From NCBI GenBank assembly GCA_964614535.1, contig CAZTOZ010000024.1, positions 31,011 through 95,010 of the forward strand: 64,000 nt of DNA, given 5' to 3'. The stretch comes from JALSHZ01 sp964614535 (GTDB lineage: Bacteria; Pseudomonadota; Gammaproteobacteria; UWMA-0217). Below the pieces are notes generated by a model that saw only the letters and a list, made by a program, of their open reading frames with translations, did not search any database and had not been told where the DNA came from. Every line of letters starts with the position of its first letter. Within the stretch, counting starts at the first letter, position 1. A program made the position numbers and the translations under genes. This document shows, piece after piece, positions 36,939 through 45,999 of the stretch.

Positions 36939-39320
36939 TCAGTCTCGCAAGGACGCTCCAACATCCGATTCCAGTTTTTGCAGGACCATGGTCACCGCAC
37001 GCTCCACATCCTCGTCCTCTAGAGTGCGCGATAAATCCTGTAAAATCAAGCTTAAAGCGATGCTTTTTCGACCGGATGCTACGCCCTTCCCCTTATATAC
37101 ATCAAAAATCTCGAAGCCGCTAACGATATCCAGCCCCAACGCCCCGATACTCTGCGAAATCTCGCGGAAGCTCACATTTTCGTCGACGACGATGGCCAGA
37201 TCACGGCGCATCGCCGGATAGCGACTCAGCGGCCGGAATGCCGGCAACTCGCGCTGCCGCAGCGCCTCGCGATCGAAGTCGAACAGAAACACCGGCTCGT
37301 CGATATCGAGTTTCTTCCGCAATGCCGGGTGCAGGGCGCCGACCAGCCCGATCTCTCGGCCATCGAGTTGCACCGATGCGCACTGCCCCGGATGCAGCGC
37401 CGGATGCTCGCCCGCCGCCCAAATCACCTTGCCATCGAGATGACAGAGCTGCAGCAGATTCTCGACATCCCCCTTGATGTCATAGAAATCGGCGCCGCGG
37501 GCCGGCAGGCCCCACTGTTCGGCATGGGCGGTCGCGGTGATGGCGCCGGCCAGACGCGGCACTTGGGAGAGACCCGAGGTCCGCCCCGGCAGAAACACCA
37601 GGCCGGTTTCGAAGATCCGTACCGACGGCTGCTGCCGACGCAGGTTGTAGCGCACCACCTGCAACAGGCCGCCCCACAACGATGTGCGCATCACGGCCAG
37701 CTCGGAAGAGATCGGATTGGCGAGCGCCAGCGCCTCGTGGCGCGGTTCGATCAGCGCCTCGGTCTCCGCATCGAGGAAGCTGTAGGTGATCACCTCCTGA
37801 TACCCCAGATCGGTGAGCCGCTGGCGCAGCAACGACAGCGGCACCTCCCGCTCGGGGATCGGGCGCACCATGGGCGACCAGCTGCGGCTGTGGGAAGGGA
37901 TATTGTCGTAACCGTGGACCCGGGCCAGCTCCTCGATCAGGTCCTCCTCGATGCGCAGATCGAAACGGTAGCTCGGCGGTGTCACGCGCCAGTCATCGCC
38001 GTCGGCCTCGACAGTACAGCCCAACCCGCGCAATACGCTTTCGATCCATGCCGCCTCCAGCTCGATGCCGAGCAGACGTGCCGGCCGCTGCCGCCGCAGC
38101 AGAATCGACGGCAACGCCGGCAGATGCGCCTCGGCCACCACCTCGGTCACCGGTCCCGGCTCCCCCCCGCAGATCTCGACGATCAACGCGGTGGCCCGCT
38201 CCAGCGCGCGGCGTTGCAGGGCAAAATCGACCCCCCGCTCGAAACGGTGCGACGACTCGGTGTGCAGACCGTAACGGCGCGCCTTGCCGGCGATCGTCTC
38301 CGGCGTGAAGAAGGCGCTCTCGAGAAAGAGATCGTGGGTCGCATCGTCCACCGCCGAATCGCTGCCCCCCATCACGCCGGCCAGCGCCAACGGCCGGGCC
38401 TGATCGGCGATCACCAGCGTCTCCGCATCGAGTTCCACCCGCTTGCCGTCGAGCAGCTCGAGCGCTTCCCCCGCCGCCGCCTGGCGCACGCATAGGCCGC
38501 CTTCGAGCTTGTCCAGATCGAAGGCATGCATCGGCTGGCCCAGCTCCAACATGACGTAATTGGTGACATCGACGACGGCCGAAAGGCTGCGGATGCCACA
38601 ACGCCGCAGCCGCTCACGCATCCAGATCGGGGTCGGCGCGGCCGGATCGATCCCGCGGACGACGCGACCGGCGTAGCGCGGACAGGCGGCCGGCGCGTCG
38701 ATCACCACCGGCAAGCTCGCCTCGACCACGGGCGCCACCTCGGTCACGGCCGGCAGACGCAGCGGCGTGGTGGTGAGCACCGCCACTTCGCGGGCGATCC
38801 CCTGGACCGAGAGGCAGTCGGCCCGATTGGGCGTCAGGTCGATATCGAAGACCGTATCGTCGAGGCCGAGCCATTCCCGCAGATCGGTGCCAATCGGCGC
38901 ATCGTCCGGCAGTTCCAGAATGCCATCGGCACTCTCGGCCAATCCCAGTTCGGCCGCCGAACAGAGCATGCCAAACGACTCGACACCGCGCAGCTTGGCC
39001 TTCTTGATGCGAAAATCACCCGGCAGCACCGCGCCCACCGTCGCCAGCGCCACCATCAGCCCCTGGCGGGCATTGGCCGCACCGCAGATCACCTGGATCG
39101 GCTCCCCGCTGCCGGTATCGACGCGGCAGACGCGCAGCTTGTCGGCATTGGGGTGTTGCTCGATCTCGGCGATTCGCGCCACGATCACGCCGGAGAACGG
39201 CGGTGCCGCCGGCGTCATCCCGTCCAGCTCCAGCCCGGCCATCGTCAGCAGATCGCCCAGCGCCTTGGCATCCACTGCAGGATCGACCAGCTCTCTCAAC
39301 CAGGACTCATTGATTTTCAT
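36939..39320 (-). CDS. pheT: Phenylalanyl-tRNA synthetase beta subunit
   Basis: The large subunit of the alpha2-beta2 synthetase, 793 residues as usual. An N-terminal EMAP-like tRNA-binding domain (residues 40-150, with ANARQGLMVALATVGAVLP), B3/B4 editing domain (including TPIWMRERLRRCGIRSLSAVVDVTNYVMLELGQPMHAFD), B5 domain and C-terminal FDX-ACB domain (LSRYPAMRRDLAIVVDENVSF) follow in the normal order. It follows pheS after 62 bases and precedes ihfA, giving the enteric pheST-ihfA arrangement. Confidence 0.98.
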   Translation of the reverse strand: MKINESWLRELVDPAVDAKALGDLLTMAGLELDGMTPAAPPFSGVIVARIAEIEQHPNADKLRVCRVDTGSGEPIQVICGAANARQGLMVALATVGAVLPGDFRIKKAKLRGVESFGMLCSAAELGLAESADGILELPDDAPIGTDLREWLGLDDTVFDIDLTPNRADCLSVQGIAREVAVLTTTPLRLPAVTEVAPVVEASLPVVIDAPAACPRYAGRVVRGIDPAAPTPIWMRERLRRCGIRSLSAVVDVTNYVMLELGQPMHAFDLDKLEGGLCVRQAAAGEALELLDGKRVELDAETLVIADQARPLALAGVMGGSDSAVDDATHDLFLESAFFTPETIAGKARRYGLHTESSHRFERGVDFALQRRALERATALIVEICGGEPGPVTEVVAEAHLPALPSILLRRQRPARLLGIELEAAWIESVLRGLGCTVEADGDDWRVTPPSYRFDLRIEEDLIEELARVHGYDNIPSHSRSWSPMVRPIPEREVPLSLLRQRLTDLGYQEVITYSFLDAETEALIEPRHEALALANPISSELAVMRTSLWGGLLQVVRYNLRRQQPSVRIFETGLVFLPGRTSGLSQVPRLAGAITATAHAEQWGLPARGADFYDIKGDVENLLQLCHLDGKVIWAAGEHPALHPGQCASVQLDGREIGLVGALHPALRKKLDIDEPVFLFDFDREALRQRELPAFRPLSRYPAMRRDLAIVVDENVSFREISQSIGALGLDIVSGFEIFDVYKGKGVASGRKSIALSLILQDLSRTLEDEDVERAVTMVLQKLESDVGASLRD

Positions 39321-39382
39321 TGGCTTACACGAGTTAGTTACATTAGATTCGAGAATGTCGGCGGTGCGCCTCGAGCCATCGC

Positions 39383-40408
39383 TCAGGCAAACTGCCGGAG
39401 GAAGCGCAGATCGTTCTCGAAGAACAGCCGCAGATCATTGACGCCATAGCGCAACATGGTCAAACGCTCCACCCCCATGCCGAAGGCATAACCGGTGAAG
39501 CGGTCGGTATCGATTCCCACGTGGCGAAATACCTCGGGATGGACCATTCCGCACCCCATCACTTCGAGCCAGCCGGTGTGGCTGCAGACGCGGCACCCCT
39601 CGCCGCCACAGATGACGCACTGGATGTCCACCTCGGCCGACGGCTCGGTGAAGGGAAAATAGGACGGACGAAAGCGGGTCTTGAGGGCCTCATCCTCGAA
39701 GAACGACTTGAGGAACTGATCCACCACGCCCTTGAGGTCGGCAAAGGTGACATCGGTATCCACCAGCAACCCTTCGACCTGATGGAACATCGGCGTATGG
39801 GTGAGGTCGGAGTCGCAACGATAGACCCGCCCCGGCGCAATCACCCGCAATGGGGGCTCCCGGCGCTCCATCACATGCACCTGCACCGGCGACGTGTGCG
39901 TGCGCAGCAGATGGCCATCGGGGAAATAGAAGGTGTCGTGCATTGCCCGGGCGGGATGATGCGATGGAATATTGAGTGCCTCGAAGTTGTGGTAGTCGTC
40001 CTCGATCTCCGGCCCCTCCTCGACGCTGAAGCCCACTTCCGACAGTAACGCGACGATGCGGTCGATGGTACGCGTCACCGGATGCACCGCGCCCGGCGTG
40101 ATCCGCCTGCCCGGCAACGAGACGTCCACCGATTCGGCGGCCAGCTGCCGTGCCAGCGCCTGCGCCTCCAATTCAGCCTTACGCGACTGCAACAGCGCGT
40201 TGAGTTCCTTCTTCGCCTGGTTGATGGCCTGCCCGGCTTCGCGGCGTTCCGCCGGCGGCAGCTTCCCCAGCGACTTGAGCTGCTCGGTCAGGCTGCCTTT
40301 CTTGCCCAGATAGGCGACGCGCAGATCGTCCAGCGCCTTGAGATCGGCCGCGGCCAGGATCTTCTCCCTGGCCTCGTCCACAATGGTCAGCAAACGGTTG
40401 TCGGACAT
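39383..40408 (-). CDS. pheS: Phenylalanyl-tRNA synthetase alpha subunit
   Basis: Catalytic class-II subunit, 341 residues. The N-terminal coiled-coil arm (about 1-90) precedes motif 2 (LRTHTSPVQVHVM), the phenylalanine pocket and the C-terminal GLGVERLTMLRYGV-type motif 3, here GMGVERLTMLRYGVND. The ATG at 40408 is confirmed by MSDNRLLTIVDEAREKI; the open frame continues upstream through the leader hairpins. The leader contains an intrinsic terminator at 40449-40475, so expression is probably attenuated. Confidence 0.98.
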   Translation of the reverse strand: MSDNRLLTIVDEAREKILAAADLKALDDLRVAYLGKKGSLTEQLKSLGKLPPAERREAGQAINQAKKELNALLQSRKAELEAQALARQLAAESVDVSLPGRRITPGAVHPVTRTIDRIVALLSEVGFSVEEGPEIEDDYHNFEALNIPSHHPARAMHDTFYFPDGHLLRTHTSPVQVHVMERREPPLRVIAPGRVYRCDSDLTHTPMFHQVEGLLVDTDVTFADLKGVVDQFLKSFFEDEALKTRFRPSYFPFTEPSAEVDIQCVICGGEGCRVCSHTGWLEVMGCGMVHPEVFRHVGIDTDRFTGYAFGMGVERLTMLRYGVNDLRLFFENDLRFLRQFA

Positions 40409-40448
40409 TGGATCACCATCGGAATGCTTGCCCCGCCATGCGGGGAAC

Positions 40449-40510
40449 AAAAAAAGGGAAGGTCGCCCTTCCCTTTTCGATCGTGCTGGCAAGCCGCCCG
40501 CGCGGGCGGC
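40449..40510 (-). terminator. Intrinsic terminator in the rplT-pheS leader, preceded by a hairpin
   Basis: On the minus strand AAGGGAAGG/CCTTCCCTT (40454-40475, four-base loop) is followed by seven Ts, about 40 bases before the pheS ATG. A GC-only hairpin GCCGCCC-GCGC-GGGCGGC lies just before it (40493-40510), and CCCCGC-ATG-GCGGGG lies between it and pheS. E. coli pheST is attenuated through a Phe-rich leader peptide (pheM); here no ATG with Phe codons precedes the terminator, so a different sensing mode or simple rplT termination is possible. Confidence 0.75.
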
Positions 40511-40521
40511 CTTCAGGAGAG

Positions 40522-40881
40522 CTACTGCGTCAGGGCAGCTTTCGCCTTTTCGGCAATCTTACCGAATGTGTCGATGTCATGCACCGCGAGATCGGCCAGC
40601 ACCTTGCGGTCGAGGCCGATATTGGCTTTCTTCATTCCATCGATCATGCGGCTGTACGAAAGGCCGAACATACGCGCTCCGGCGTTGATACGGGCGATCC
40701 ACAAAGCGCGAAACTGGCGCTTGCGCTGGCGGCGGTCACGGTAGGCGTACTGGCCGGCTTTCGTAACTGCTTGAGTGGCGACCCGATACACACGGCTTCT
40801 GGCTCCATAGTAGCCTTTGGCCTTCTTTAGTACTTTCTTGTGCCGGGCGCGGGCGGTAACACCTCTTTTTACTCTAGGCAT
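40522..40881 (-). CDS. rplT: 50S ribosomal protein L20
   Basis: Large-subunit assembly protein, 119 residues, with the N-terminal basic tail MPRVKRGVTARARHKKVLKKAKGYYGARS and the globular RALWIARINAGARMFGLSYSRMIDGMKKANI. In E. coli, L20 represses the rpmI-rplT mRNA by binding its leader; the infC-rpmI gap here contains suitable alternative hairpins. rpmI lies 18 bases upstream. Confidence 0.98.
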   Translation of the reverse strand: MPRVKRGVTARARHKKVLKKAKGYYGARSRVYRVATQAVTKAGQYAYRDRRQRKRQFRALWIARINAGARMFGLSYSRMIDGMKKANIGLDRKVLADLAVHDIDTFGKIAEKAKAALTQ

Positions 40882-40899
40882 GGTTTACTCGTCCTCTGC

Positions 40900-41094
40900 T
40901 TAGCTGTAGGGAATCATGCGGCGCACCATCGCCGTGTCACAGGCCGCCACCATCGATGGCTCGCGCAGATGACGCTTCCGCTTGGTGCTCTTCTTGGTCA
41001 GGATGTGGCGGCGAAAGCTCTGGTTCCGCTTGAAACCACCCGCAGTCTTGCGGAAACGCTTGGCGGCGCCACGATTGGTCTTGATCTTGGGCAT
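40900..41094 (-). CDS. rpmI: 50S ribosomal protein L35
   Basis: A 64-residue, very basic large-subunit protein: MPKIKTNRGAAKRFRKTAGGFKRNQSFRRHILTKKSTKRKRHLR is canonical. The ATG at 41094 is selected over an upstream MEPT start because the family begins MPKIKT. Transcribed with rplT; a strong leader hairpin and terminator precede it. Confidence 0.97.
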   Translation of the reverse strand: MPKIKTNRGAAKRFRKTAGGFKRNQSFRRHILTKKSTKRKRHLREPSMVAACDTAMVRRMIPYS

Positions 41095-41119
41095 TGTCGG
41101 CTCCAACTCCGTATCAACG

Positions 41120-41193
41120 AAAAAGCGCTTCCACGAGGAAAGCGCCCGCCATGCCGGCCTCTGCCGGCATCACCTCACGCCCGCCATGCCGGC
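41120..41193 (-). promoter_or_regulatory. rpmI leader: intrinsic terminator preceded by competing repeat hairpins
   Basis: On the minus strand a 16-base sequence (GCCGGCATGGCGGGCG) occurs twice, at 41178-41193 and 41143-41158. Between the copies lies ATGCCGGC (41163-41170), complementary to the first eight bases of either copy, so it can pair with one copy or the other but not both. The second copy runs into GCGCTTTCC/GGAAGCGC (41125-41145) followed by five Ts, an intrinsic terminator 26 bases before rpmI. L20-type autoregulation through alternative structures is a natural reading, but the RNA does not match a leader that I can name. Confidence 0.6.
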
Positions 41194-41292
41194 AACACGC
41201 GAAGACGCGCGATTCTACCGGGGCAGACGGCTGAATTCAATGGAAAATCGACGCCGGACGGCGGGCATGGATCGACGCGGACAAGAGCGCCG

Positions 41293-41820
41293 CTATTTGT
41301 TCTTCTTCGGCCCCATGACCATGATCATCTGGCGCCCTTCCATCTTGGGATACTGCTCGACCACGCCGACCTCGGCCAGATCGTTCTCGATGCGCTTGAG
41401 CAGCTCGGCACCGAGCTCCTTGTGCGCCATCTCGCGGCCACGGTAGCGAATCGTCACCTTGGCCTTGTTGCCATCGTTGAGAAACCGAGTGAGGTTGCGC
41501 AGCTTGATCTTGTAGTCGCCGACGTCGGTGCCCGGCCGGAACTTGACTTCCTTGACCTGCACCTGCTTCTGCTTCTTGCGATTGGCCTGGGACTTTTTGC
41601 CTTCCTCGAAACGGAAACGGCCATAGTCCATGATCTTGCAGACCGGAGGGGATGCGTTGGGCGAGATCTCCACCAGGTCGAGTTTTGCCTCCTGGGCTTG
41701 GGCCAGCGCCTCCTCGGTGGGAAGCACCCCTTTGTTTTCACCATTCTGATCGATCAATCTCACCTGGGGTGAGGTAATGTCACCGTTGATACGGTGCCTT
41801 GGTTTTTTTGCTGCGGCGAT
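41293..41820 (-). CDS. infC: Translation initiation factor IF-3, AUC start codon
   Basis: Keeps ribosomal subunits apart and checks the initiation codon. From an ATC at 41818-41820 the product is 175 residues: AAAKKPRHRINGDITSPQVRLIDQNGENKGVL, matching the family N-terminus (RINGEI...VRL). The first GTG in frame (41763) would remove this conserved part. GGAGGG (41828-41833) lies seven bases before the ATC, inside the end of thrS. IF3 in E. coli uses AUU and represses its own mRNA because it rejects non-standard starts; the same feedback is likely here. LVEISPNASPPVCKIMDYGRFRFE marks the domain junction. Confidence 0.95.
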   Translation of the reverse strand: MAAAKKPRHRINGDITSPQVRLIDQNGENKGVLPTEEALAQAQEAKLDLVEISPNASPPVCKIMDYGRFRFEEGKKSQANRKKQKQVQVKEVKFRPGTDVGDYKIKLRNLTRFLNDGNKAKVTIRYRGREMAHKELGAELLKRIENDLAEVGVVEQYPKMEGRQMIMVMGPKKNK

Positions 41821-41823
41821 TGC

Positions 41824-43755
41824 TCAGCCCTCCAGTTCTGTTTCTACGCGACCGAATCGCGTGATGTCCGCGGCCAGCAGATCCATGAACGCATCCAGCG
41901 TCATGCTGCCAAGGTCTTCGCCACTGCGTGTGCGAACGGCCACGGTGTTTGCTTCTTTTTCCTTGTCGCCCGCGACCAGCAGATAGGGGATCCGCTCCAG
42001 CGTGCGCTCGCGGATTTTAAAGCCGATCTTCTCGTTTCTCAAGTCGGCAAAGGCCCGGAAGCCCTGTTTTTCCAAGGCTTTCGCCACCTCGGCGACGTAT
42101 TTGGCCTGGCTGTCGGTGATGTTCATCACCACCGCCTGGTACGGCGACAGCCACGCCGGAAACTTCCCTTCGTAGTGTTCGATCAGAATACCGATGAAAC
42201 GTTCGAACGATCCCAGTATTGCCCGATGCAACATCACCGGCACCTGGCGGCTACCATCGGCGGCGACATACTCGGCACCGAGCCGACCCGGCATCGAGAA
42301 ATCCACCTGAATCGTGCCGCACTGCCAGACCCGCTCGAGGCAGTCCTTGAGCGAGAATTCGATCTTCGGCCCGTAGAAGGCCCCTTCACCAGGCAATTCC
42401 TCCCACGGCAGCCCCTTGGCATCGAGCGCATCGGCCAGCGCCTTCTCCGCCTTGTCCCAGATCTCGTCACTGCCGACCCGCTGCGCCGGCCGCGTGGAGA
42501 GGCGGTAGATCACATCGGTGAAACCGAAATCGGCATAGACCTCGTGGAGAAAGTCGATGAAATCGGCCACCTCTGCCTGGATCTGATCCTCGGTACAAAA
42601 AATGTGGGCATCATCCTGGGTGAATCCACGCACCCGCATCAGGCCATGCAGCGCGCCGGATGGTTCGTTGCGATGACAGGAGCCGAACTCCGCCAGCCGC
42701 AAGGGCAGCTCCTTGTGGCTGCGCAAACCCTGGTTGAACACCTGCACATGGCAGGGACAGTTCATCGGCTTGATCGCGAAGTCCCGCCCTTCGGAGTGGA
42801 CCGTGAACATATCGTCGGCGAACTTGGCCGCATGCCCCGACCGCTCCCACAACGAAAAATCGACCACCTGGGGGGTGTTGATCTCACGATAGCCGCGGGC
42901 GCGCTGCTGCTTGCGCATGTAGTCGGCGATCGTCTGATAGATGGTCCACCCCTTGTCGTGCCAGAAGACCATCCCCGGCGCCTCCTCCTGCATGTGGAAC
43001 AGGTCGAGCTGCTTGCCGATGCGACGGTGATCGCGCTTCTCCGCCTCGGCCAGACGGTGCAGATAGGCCTTGAGCTGCTTCTTGTCCGGCCAGGCCGTGC
43101 CGTAGATGCGCTGCAACATCTCGTTGTTGGCGTCGCCACGCCAGTAGGCGCCGGCCACCTTCATCAGCTTGAACGGGCCGAGCCTGCCGGTGCTGGGGAC
43201 ATGGGGGCCACGACACAGATCGATGAAGTCGCCCTGCCGGTAGAGCGACAGCGTCTCCCCCTCGGGGATCGAATCGATGATCTCCGCCTTGTACGCCTCC
43301 CCCATCTCCCTGAAGAAAGGGATCGCTTCCTCGCGGCCCATCACCGTCCGTTCGACCGGGATGTCCTGCTTCACCAGCTCCGCCATTTTTTGCTCGATCT
43401 TCTCCAGATCCTCGGGCGTGAACGGACGCTCATAGGCGAAATCGTAGTAGAAGCCGTTGTCGATCACCGGGCCGATGGTCACCTGCGCCTCGGGAAACAG
43501 CGCCTTCACCGCCTGCGCCAACAGATGCGCCGTCGAATGGCGCAGCACCTCCAGTCCCTCCTCATCGCGTGACGTCACGATACTCAACTCGGCGTCGTCC
43601 TCGATCAGATGGCTGGCATCGACCAGACGGCCATCGACCTTGCCGGCCAGCGTCGCCTTGGCGAGACCAGGGCCGATGTCCCGCGCCACCTCCATCACCG
43701 TCACGGGATGGTCGTAGCTGCGGGTGGAGCCGTCGGGAAGGGTGATAACGGGCAT
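41824..43755 (-). CDS. thrS: Threonyl-tRNA synthetase
   Basis: A 643-residue class-II synthetase. N-terminal TGS domain (MPVITLPDGSTRSYDHPVTVMEVA), editing domain with HSTAHLLAQAV, catalytic core with MNCPCHVQVFNQ (zinc-site Cys), and the anticodon-binding C-terminus (LSPYQAVVMNIT). The ATG at 43755 begins the TGS domain; the open frame continues upstream to the tRNA-Val gene. It heads the thrS-infC-rpmI-rplT operon; its last codons carry the infC ribosome-binding site. Confidence 0.98.
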   Translation of the reverse strand: MPVITLPDGSTRSYDHPVTVMEVARDIGPGLAKATLAGKVDGRLVDASHLIEDDAELSIVTSRDEEGLEVLRHSTAHLLAQAVKALFPEAQVTIGPVIDNGFYYDFAYERPFTPEDLEKIEQKMAELVKQDIPVERTVMGREEAIPFFREMGEAYKAEIIDSIPEGETLSLYRQGDFIDLCRGPHVPSTGRLGPFKLMKVAGAYWRGDANNEMLQRIYGTAWPDKKQLKAYLHRLAEAEKRDHRRIGKQLDLFHMQEEAPGMVFWHDKGWTIYQTIADYMRKQQRARGYREINTPQVVDFSLWERSGHAAKFADDMFTVHSEGRDFAIKPMNCPCHVQVFNQGLRSHKELPLRLAEFGSCHRNEPSGALHGLMRVRGFTQDDAHIFCTEDQIQAEVADFIDFLHEVYADFGFTDVIYRLSTRPAQRVGSDEIWDKAEKALADALDAKGLPWEELPGEGAFYGPKIEFSLKDCLERVWQCGTIQVDFSMPGRLGAEYVAADGSRQVPVMLHRAILGSFERFIGILIEHYEGKFPAWLSPYQAVVMNITDSQAKYVAEVAKALEKQGFRAFADLRNEKIGFKIRERTLERIPYLLVAGDKEKEANTVAVRTRSGEDLGSMTLDAFMDLLAADITRFGRVETELEG

Positions 43756-43865
43756 GGCAATCCTCCAGTGGTGACCACTACCAAAGGTCACGTGCAATTC
43801 TCGTGGAGCGCGGAAATCCCTCTCCACAAACGAAAAGGCACCGCCGAAGCAGTGCCTTGTAAAAC

Positions 43866-43942
43866 TGGTAGGCGCGATTGGATTCGAACCAACGACCCCC
43901 ACCATGTCAAGGTGGTGCTCTAACCAACTGAGCTACGCGCCT
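43866..43942 (-). tRNA. tRNA-Val (anticodon GAC)
   Basis: A 77-base clover leaf on the minus strand: acceptor AGGCGCG/CGCGCCT, anticodon stem CCACC/GGTGG with loop TTGACAT giving anticodon GAC for GUC and GUU codons, T-arm TTGG-TTCGAAT-CCAA, encoded CCA. It lies just upstream of thrS on the same strand. Confidence 0.97.
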
Positions 43943-44122
43943 GTCGTCGAGAGCGCGAACAATAGCGCAATCTGGGGGGGCGGGCAATAGCTGGCGCCAA
44001 GACATTGATTCCCCGATCTTTTCACCACCGGATGGCGGCACAAACAACACCATGGGCCGTACCCGGTCCGGCCACACGTCGAGCGGCTCGCTCCCGCGCC
44101 GCCGGCATGGCCAGAGCGCACC

Positions 44123-44911
44123 TCACAGGCGCAGAGCCGCGATCAGATCCGCGAGACCACCGACATCGATATCGGGCGCCGCCACCCCTGGCGGCAATGC
44201 TTCCCCCGGCCCGAACCGCCCGGTGCGCACCAACGCGGTCTTCATCCCGAGCCGTTGGGCACCGAGGATGTCGGTGTCGGGGCGGTCACCGATCATCAGG
44301 CAGTCGGCCGGCATCAGGCCAATGCGTTGCAGCGCCGCCCGATAGAGTACCGGCTCCGGCTTGCCGATGAAGACCGGCCGAGCGCCGGTGGCGACCGCAA
44401 ACGGTGCGATCAGCGCACCACCACCGGGCAGAACCAGCGCGCGCCCACCCCGACTGCCATCGACGCTGGCGTCCGGGTTGGTGCCGATCAACTTGGCGCC
44501 GTGGTGGAGAATGAGGTCGATACCGGTGACGATGGCATCGAAGTCGAGCGCCCCTTCACCGACGACGACATAGTCGGCATGCCCGGGGTCTTCGTGCCCC
44601 CTCCCCGCCAAGGCCCGATGCAGCCCCTCGCCACCGACGGCGAAATAGCGGAAACCGGGCGTCCGTGCCGCCAGCCAGTCGGCCGTCGCTTCGGCGGCGG
44701 TGACGATCCGCTCGGTGGTGGTCTCGACGATGCCGAGGCGCGCCAGCTTTGCCACCACCTTCTCCGGTGGCAGTACCGGATTATTGGTGATGAAACAGTA
44801 GGGACGGCCAGCGATCGCCGCCATGAAATCGGCGGCCTGGGGCAAAGGACGGTCACCATGATAGAGCACCCCGTCCATGTCGAGCAGAAACCCTTTGACG
44901 TCAGAGATCAC
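44123..44911 (-). CDS. HAD-superfamily phosphatase, NagD-like
   Basis: A 262-residue class-IIA HAD hydrolase. Motif I is GFLLDMDGVLYHG (nucleophile Asp near residue 11), motif II FITNNP near residue 42, motif III lysine in FIGKPEPVLYRAAL and motif IV MIGDRPDTDILGA. A C2-type cap lies between motifs II and III. Family members dephosphorylate nucleotides or phosphoglycolate; substrate not readable. Its start overlaps the rsmJ stop (ATGA), so the two are coupled. Confidence 0.92.
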   Translation of the reverse strand: MISDVKGFLLDMDGVLYHGDRPLPQAADFMAAIAGRPYCFITNNPVLPPEKVVAKLARLGIVETTTERIVTAAEATADWLAARTPGFRYFAVGGEGLHRALAGRGHEDPGHADYVVVGEGALDFDAIVTGIDLILHHGAKLIGTNPDASVDGSRGGRALVLPGGGALIAPFAVATGARPVFIGKPEPVLYRAALQRIGLMPADCLMIGDRPDTDILGAQRLGMKTALVRTGRFGPGEALPPGVAAPDIDVGGLADLIAALRL

Positions 44912-45654
44912 GACGGCACCGGATAGATATCGAAACGGATGCTGCGCCCGGACAAGTGGGACGCGGGCGGCTGGCCGGCCAGCGGCGGTGCCTTCAGCGG
45001 GCGCTTGACGACCACCTTGACGGTGGCCAGCGACAGCGCCCGTCGCAGCAGACTGCCGTCATCGTCGGGCGGCGCCAGCAGGCCCTGCAGGATGGCCAGC
45101 TCCTTCTTGACCTTGGCCGACTTCCGACGTGCCGGAAACATCGGATCGAGATAGACCACCTCGGGCGGTTCGACCGGCGCCCGCCATTGCAGCAGATCGG
45201 CATGGTGGAGCACGATGCGCTGGGCGATCGCCCGGGTGGCCTCGGCCACCGCCGCCCGCGCCAGGCCGTCGGCCAGCAACGCATGGACGATCGGATCCCG
45301 CTCGAGCATCGTGACACGAAAACCATGGCTGGCGAGCACGAAACCATCGCGCCCCAACCCGGCCGTGGCATCGACCACATGCACTGCCGACCGCCCGCGC
45401 AACTTGATGGCACGGTGTATCAACTCCCCCTGCCCCCGCCGCCACGCCGCCCGGCCGGTGACGAACTCCACCCGCAACGGGCTCGGTGCCTTCGCATCCA
45501 CGGATTGCAGAACCAGGCCGGCATCGGTCAGCGACAGCGCCCAATCGACACCGGGCGGAACCCGCTCGACCAACGGCAACCCCAACCGCCCGGCCAGCAC
45601 CGCCGTCCGCGCCGAGCGATCCGGCTGCCCAAGCACCACCACGCGCACCGACAT
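44908..45654 (-). CDS. rsmJ: 16S rRNA m2G1516 methyltransferase RsmJ
   Basis: SAM-dependent methyltransferase acting on G1516 of 16S rRNA. The 248-residue product carries VHVVDATAGLGRDGFVLASHG (SAM motif I) near residue 93 and the catalytic VVYLDPMFPARRKSAKVKKE segment near residue 165, both RsmJ signatures. The ATG at 45654 is preferred over a TTG three codons upstream. It follows slyX after five bases and precedes the HAD gene. Confidence 0.93.
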   Translation of the reverse strand: MSVRVVVLGQPDRSARTAVLAGRLGLPLVERVPPGVDWALSLTDAGLVLQSVDAKAPSPLRVEFVTGRAAWRRGQGELIHRAIKLRGRSAVHVVDATAGLGRDGFVLASHGFRVTMLERDPIVHALLADGLARAAVAEATRAIAQRIVLHHADLLQWRAPVEPPEVVYLDPMFPARRKSAKVKKELAILQGLLAPPDDDGSLLRRALSLATVKVVVKRPLKAPPLAGQPPASHLSGRSIRFDIYPVPS

Positions 45655-45659
45655 CGGTC

Positions 45660-45863
45660 TCAATAGTGGGGCGGCGGTGTCTCTTCCTCCGCCGTCGCGA
45701 TCATCGACGGACGCAGCGCGCGAAGCGCCTCGCGCAGCGTCTTCACCTCGGCCAGCAACCGCTCGATGCTCTGCTGCTGTTCACGCACCCGAGCATCGAG
45801 CGCATCGATGACGTCATCCTGCAACGCAATGCGACATTCGAGTTCGACGATTCGCTCTTCCAT
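45660..45863 (-). CDS. slyX: SlyX family protein
   Basis: A 67-residue coiled-coil protein of unknown function. MEERIVELECRIALQDDVIDALDARV followed by QQQSIERLLAEVKTLREAL and ending in EEETPPPHY is the SlyX pattern: heptads along the whole length and a PPHY end. The ATG at 45863 matches the family. First of slyX-rsmJ-HAD. Confidence 0.92.
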   Translation of the reverse strand: MEERIVELECRIALQDDVIDALDARVREQQQSIERLLAEVKTLREALRALRPSMIATAEEETPPPHY

Positions 45864-45999
45864 CCGACTCCTCCGGGCAACCATCCGCGTAAACCGTACC
45901 GGCATTTCGAGACCCGGCCATCCGCAATGCCTACACACCCGCCCCCGGTCTCCCCTCTCCGCGCAACCGGCCGGCGGGCGGTCATGGCCGGAAACGAAG

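Noticed and set aside
41794..43572. 592-codon plus-strand frame opposite thrS
   Set aside because: Shadow of the conserved thrS gene.
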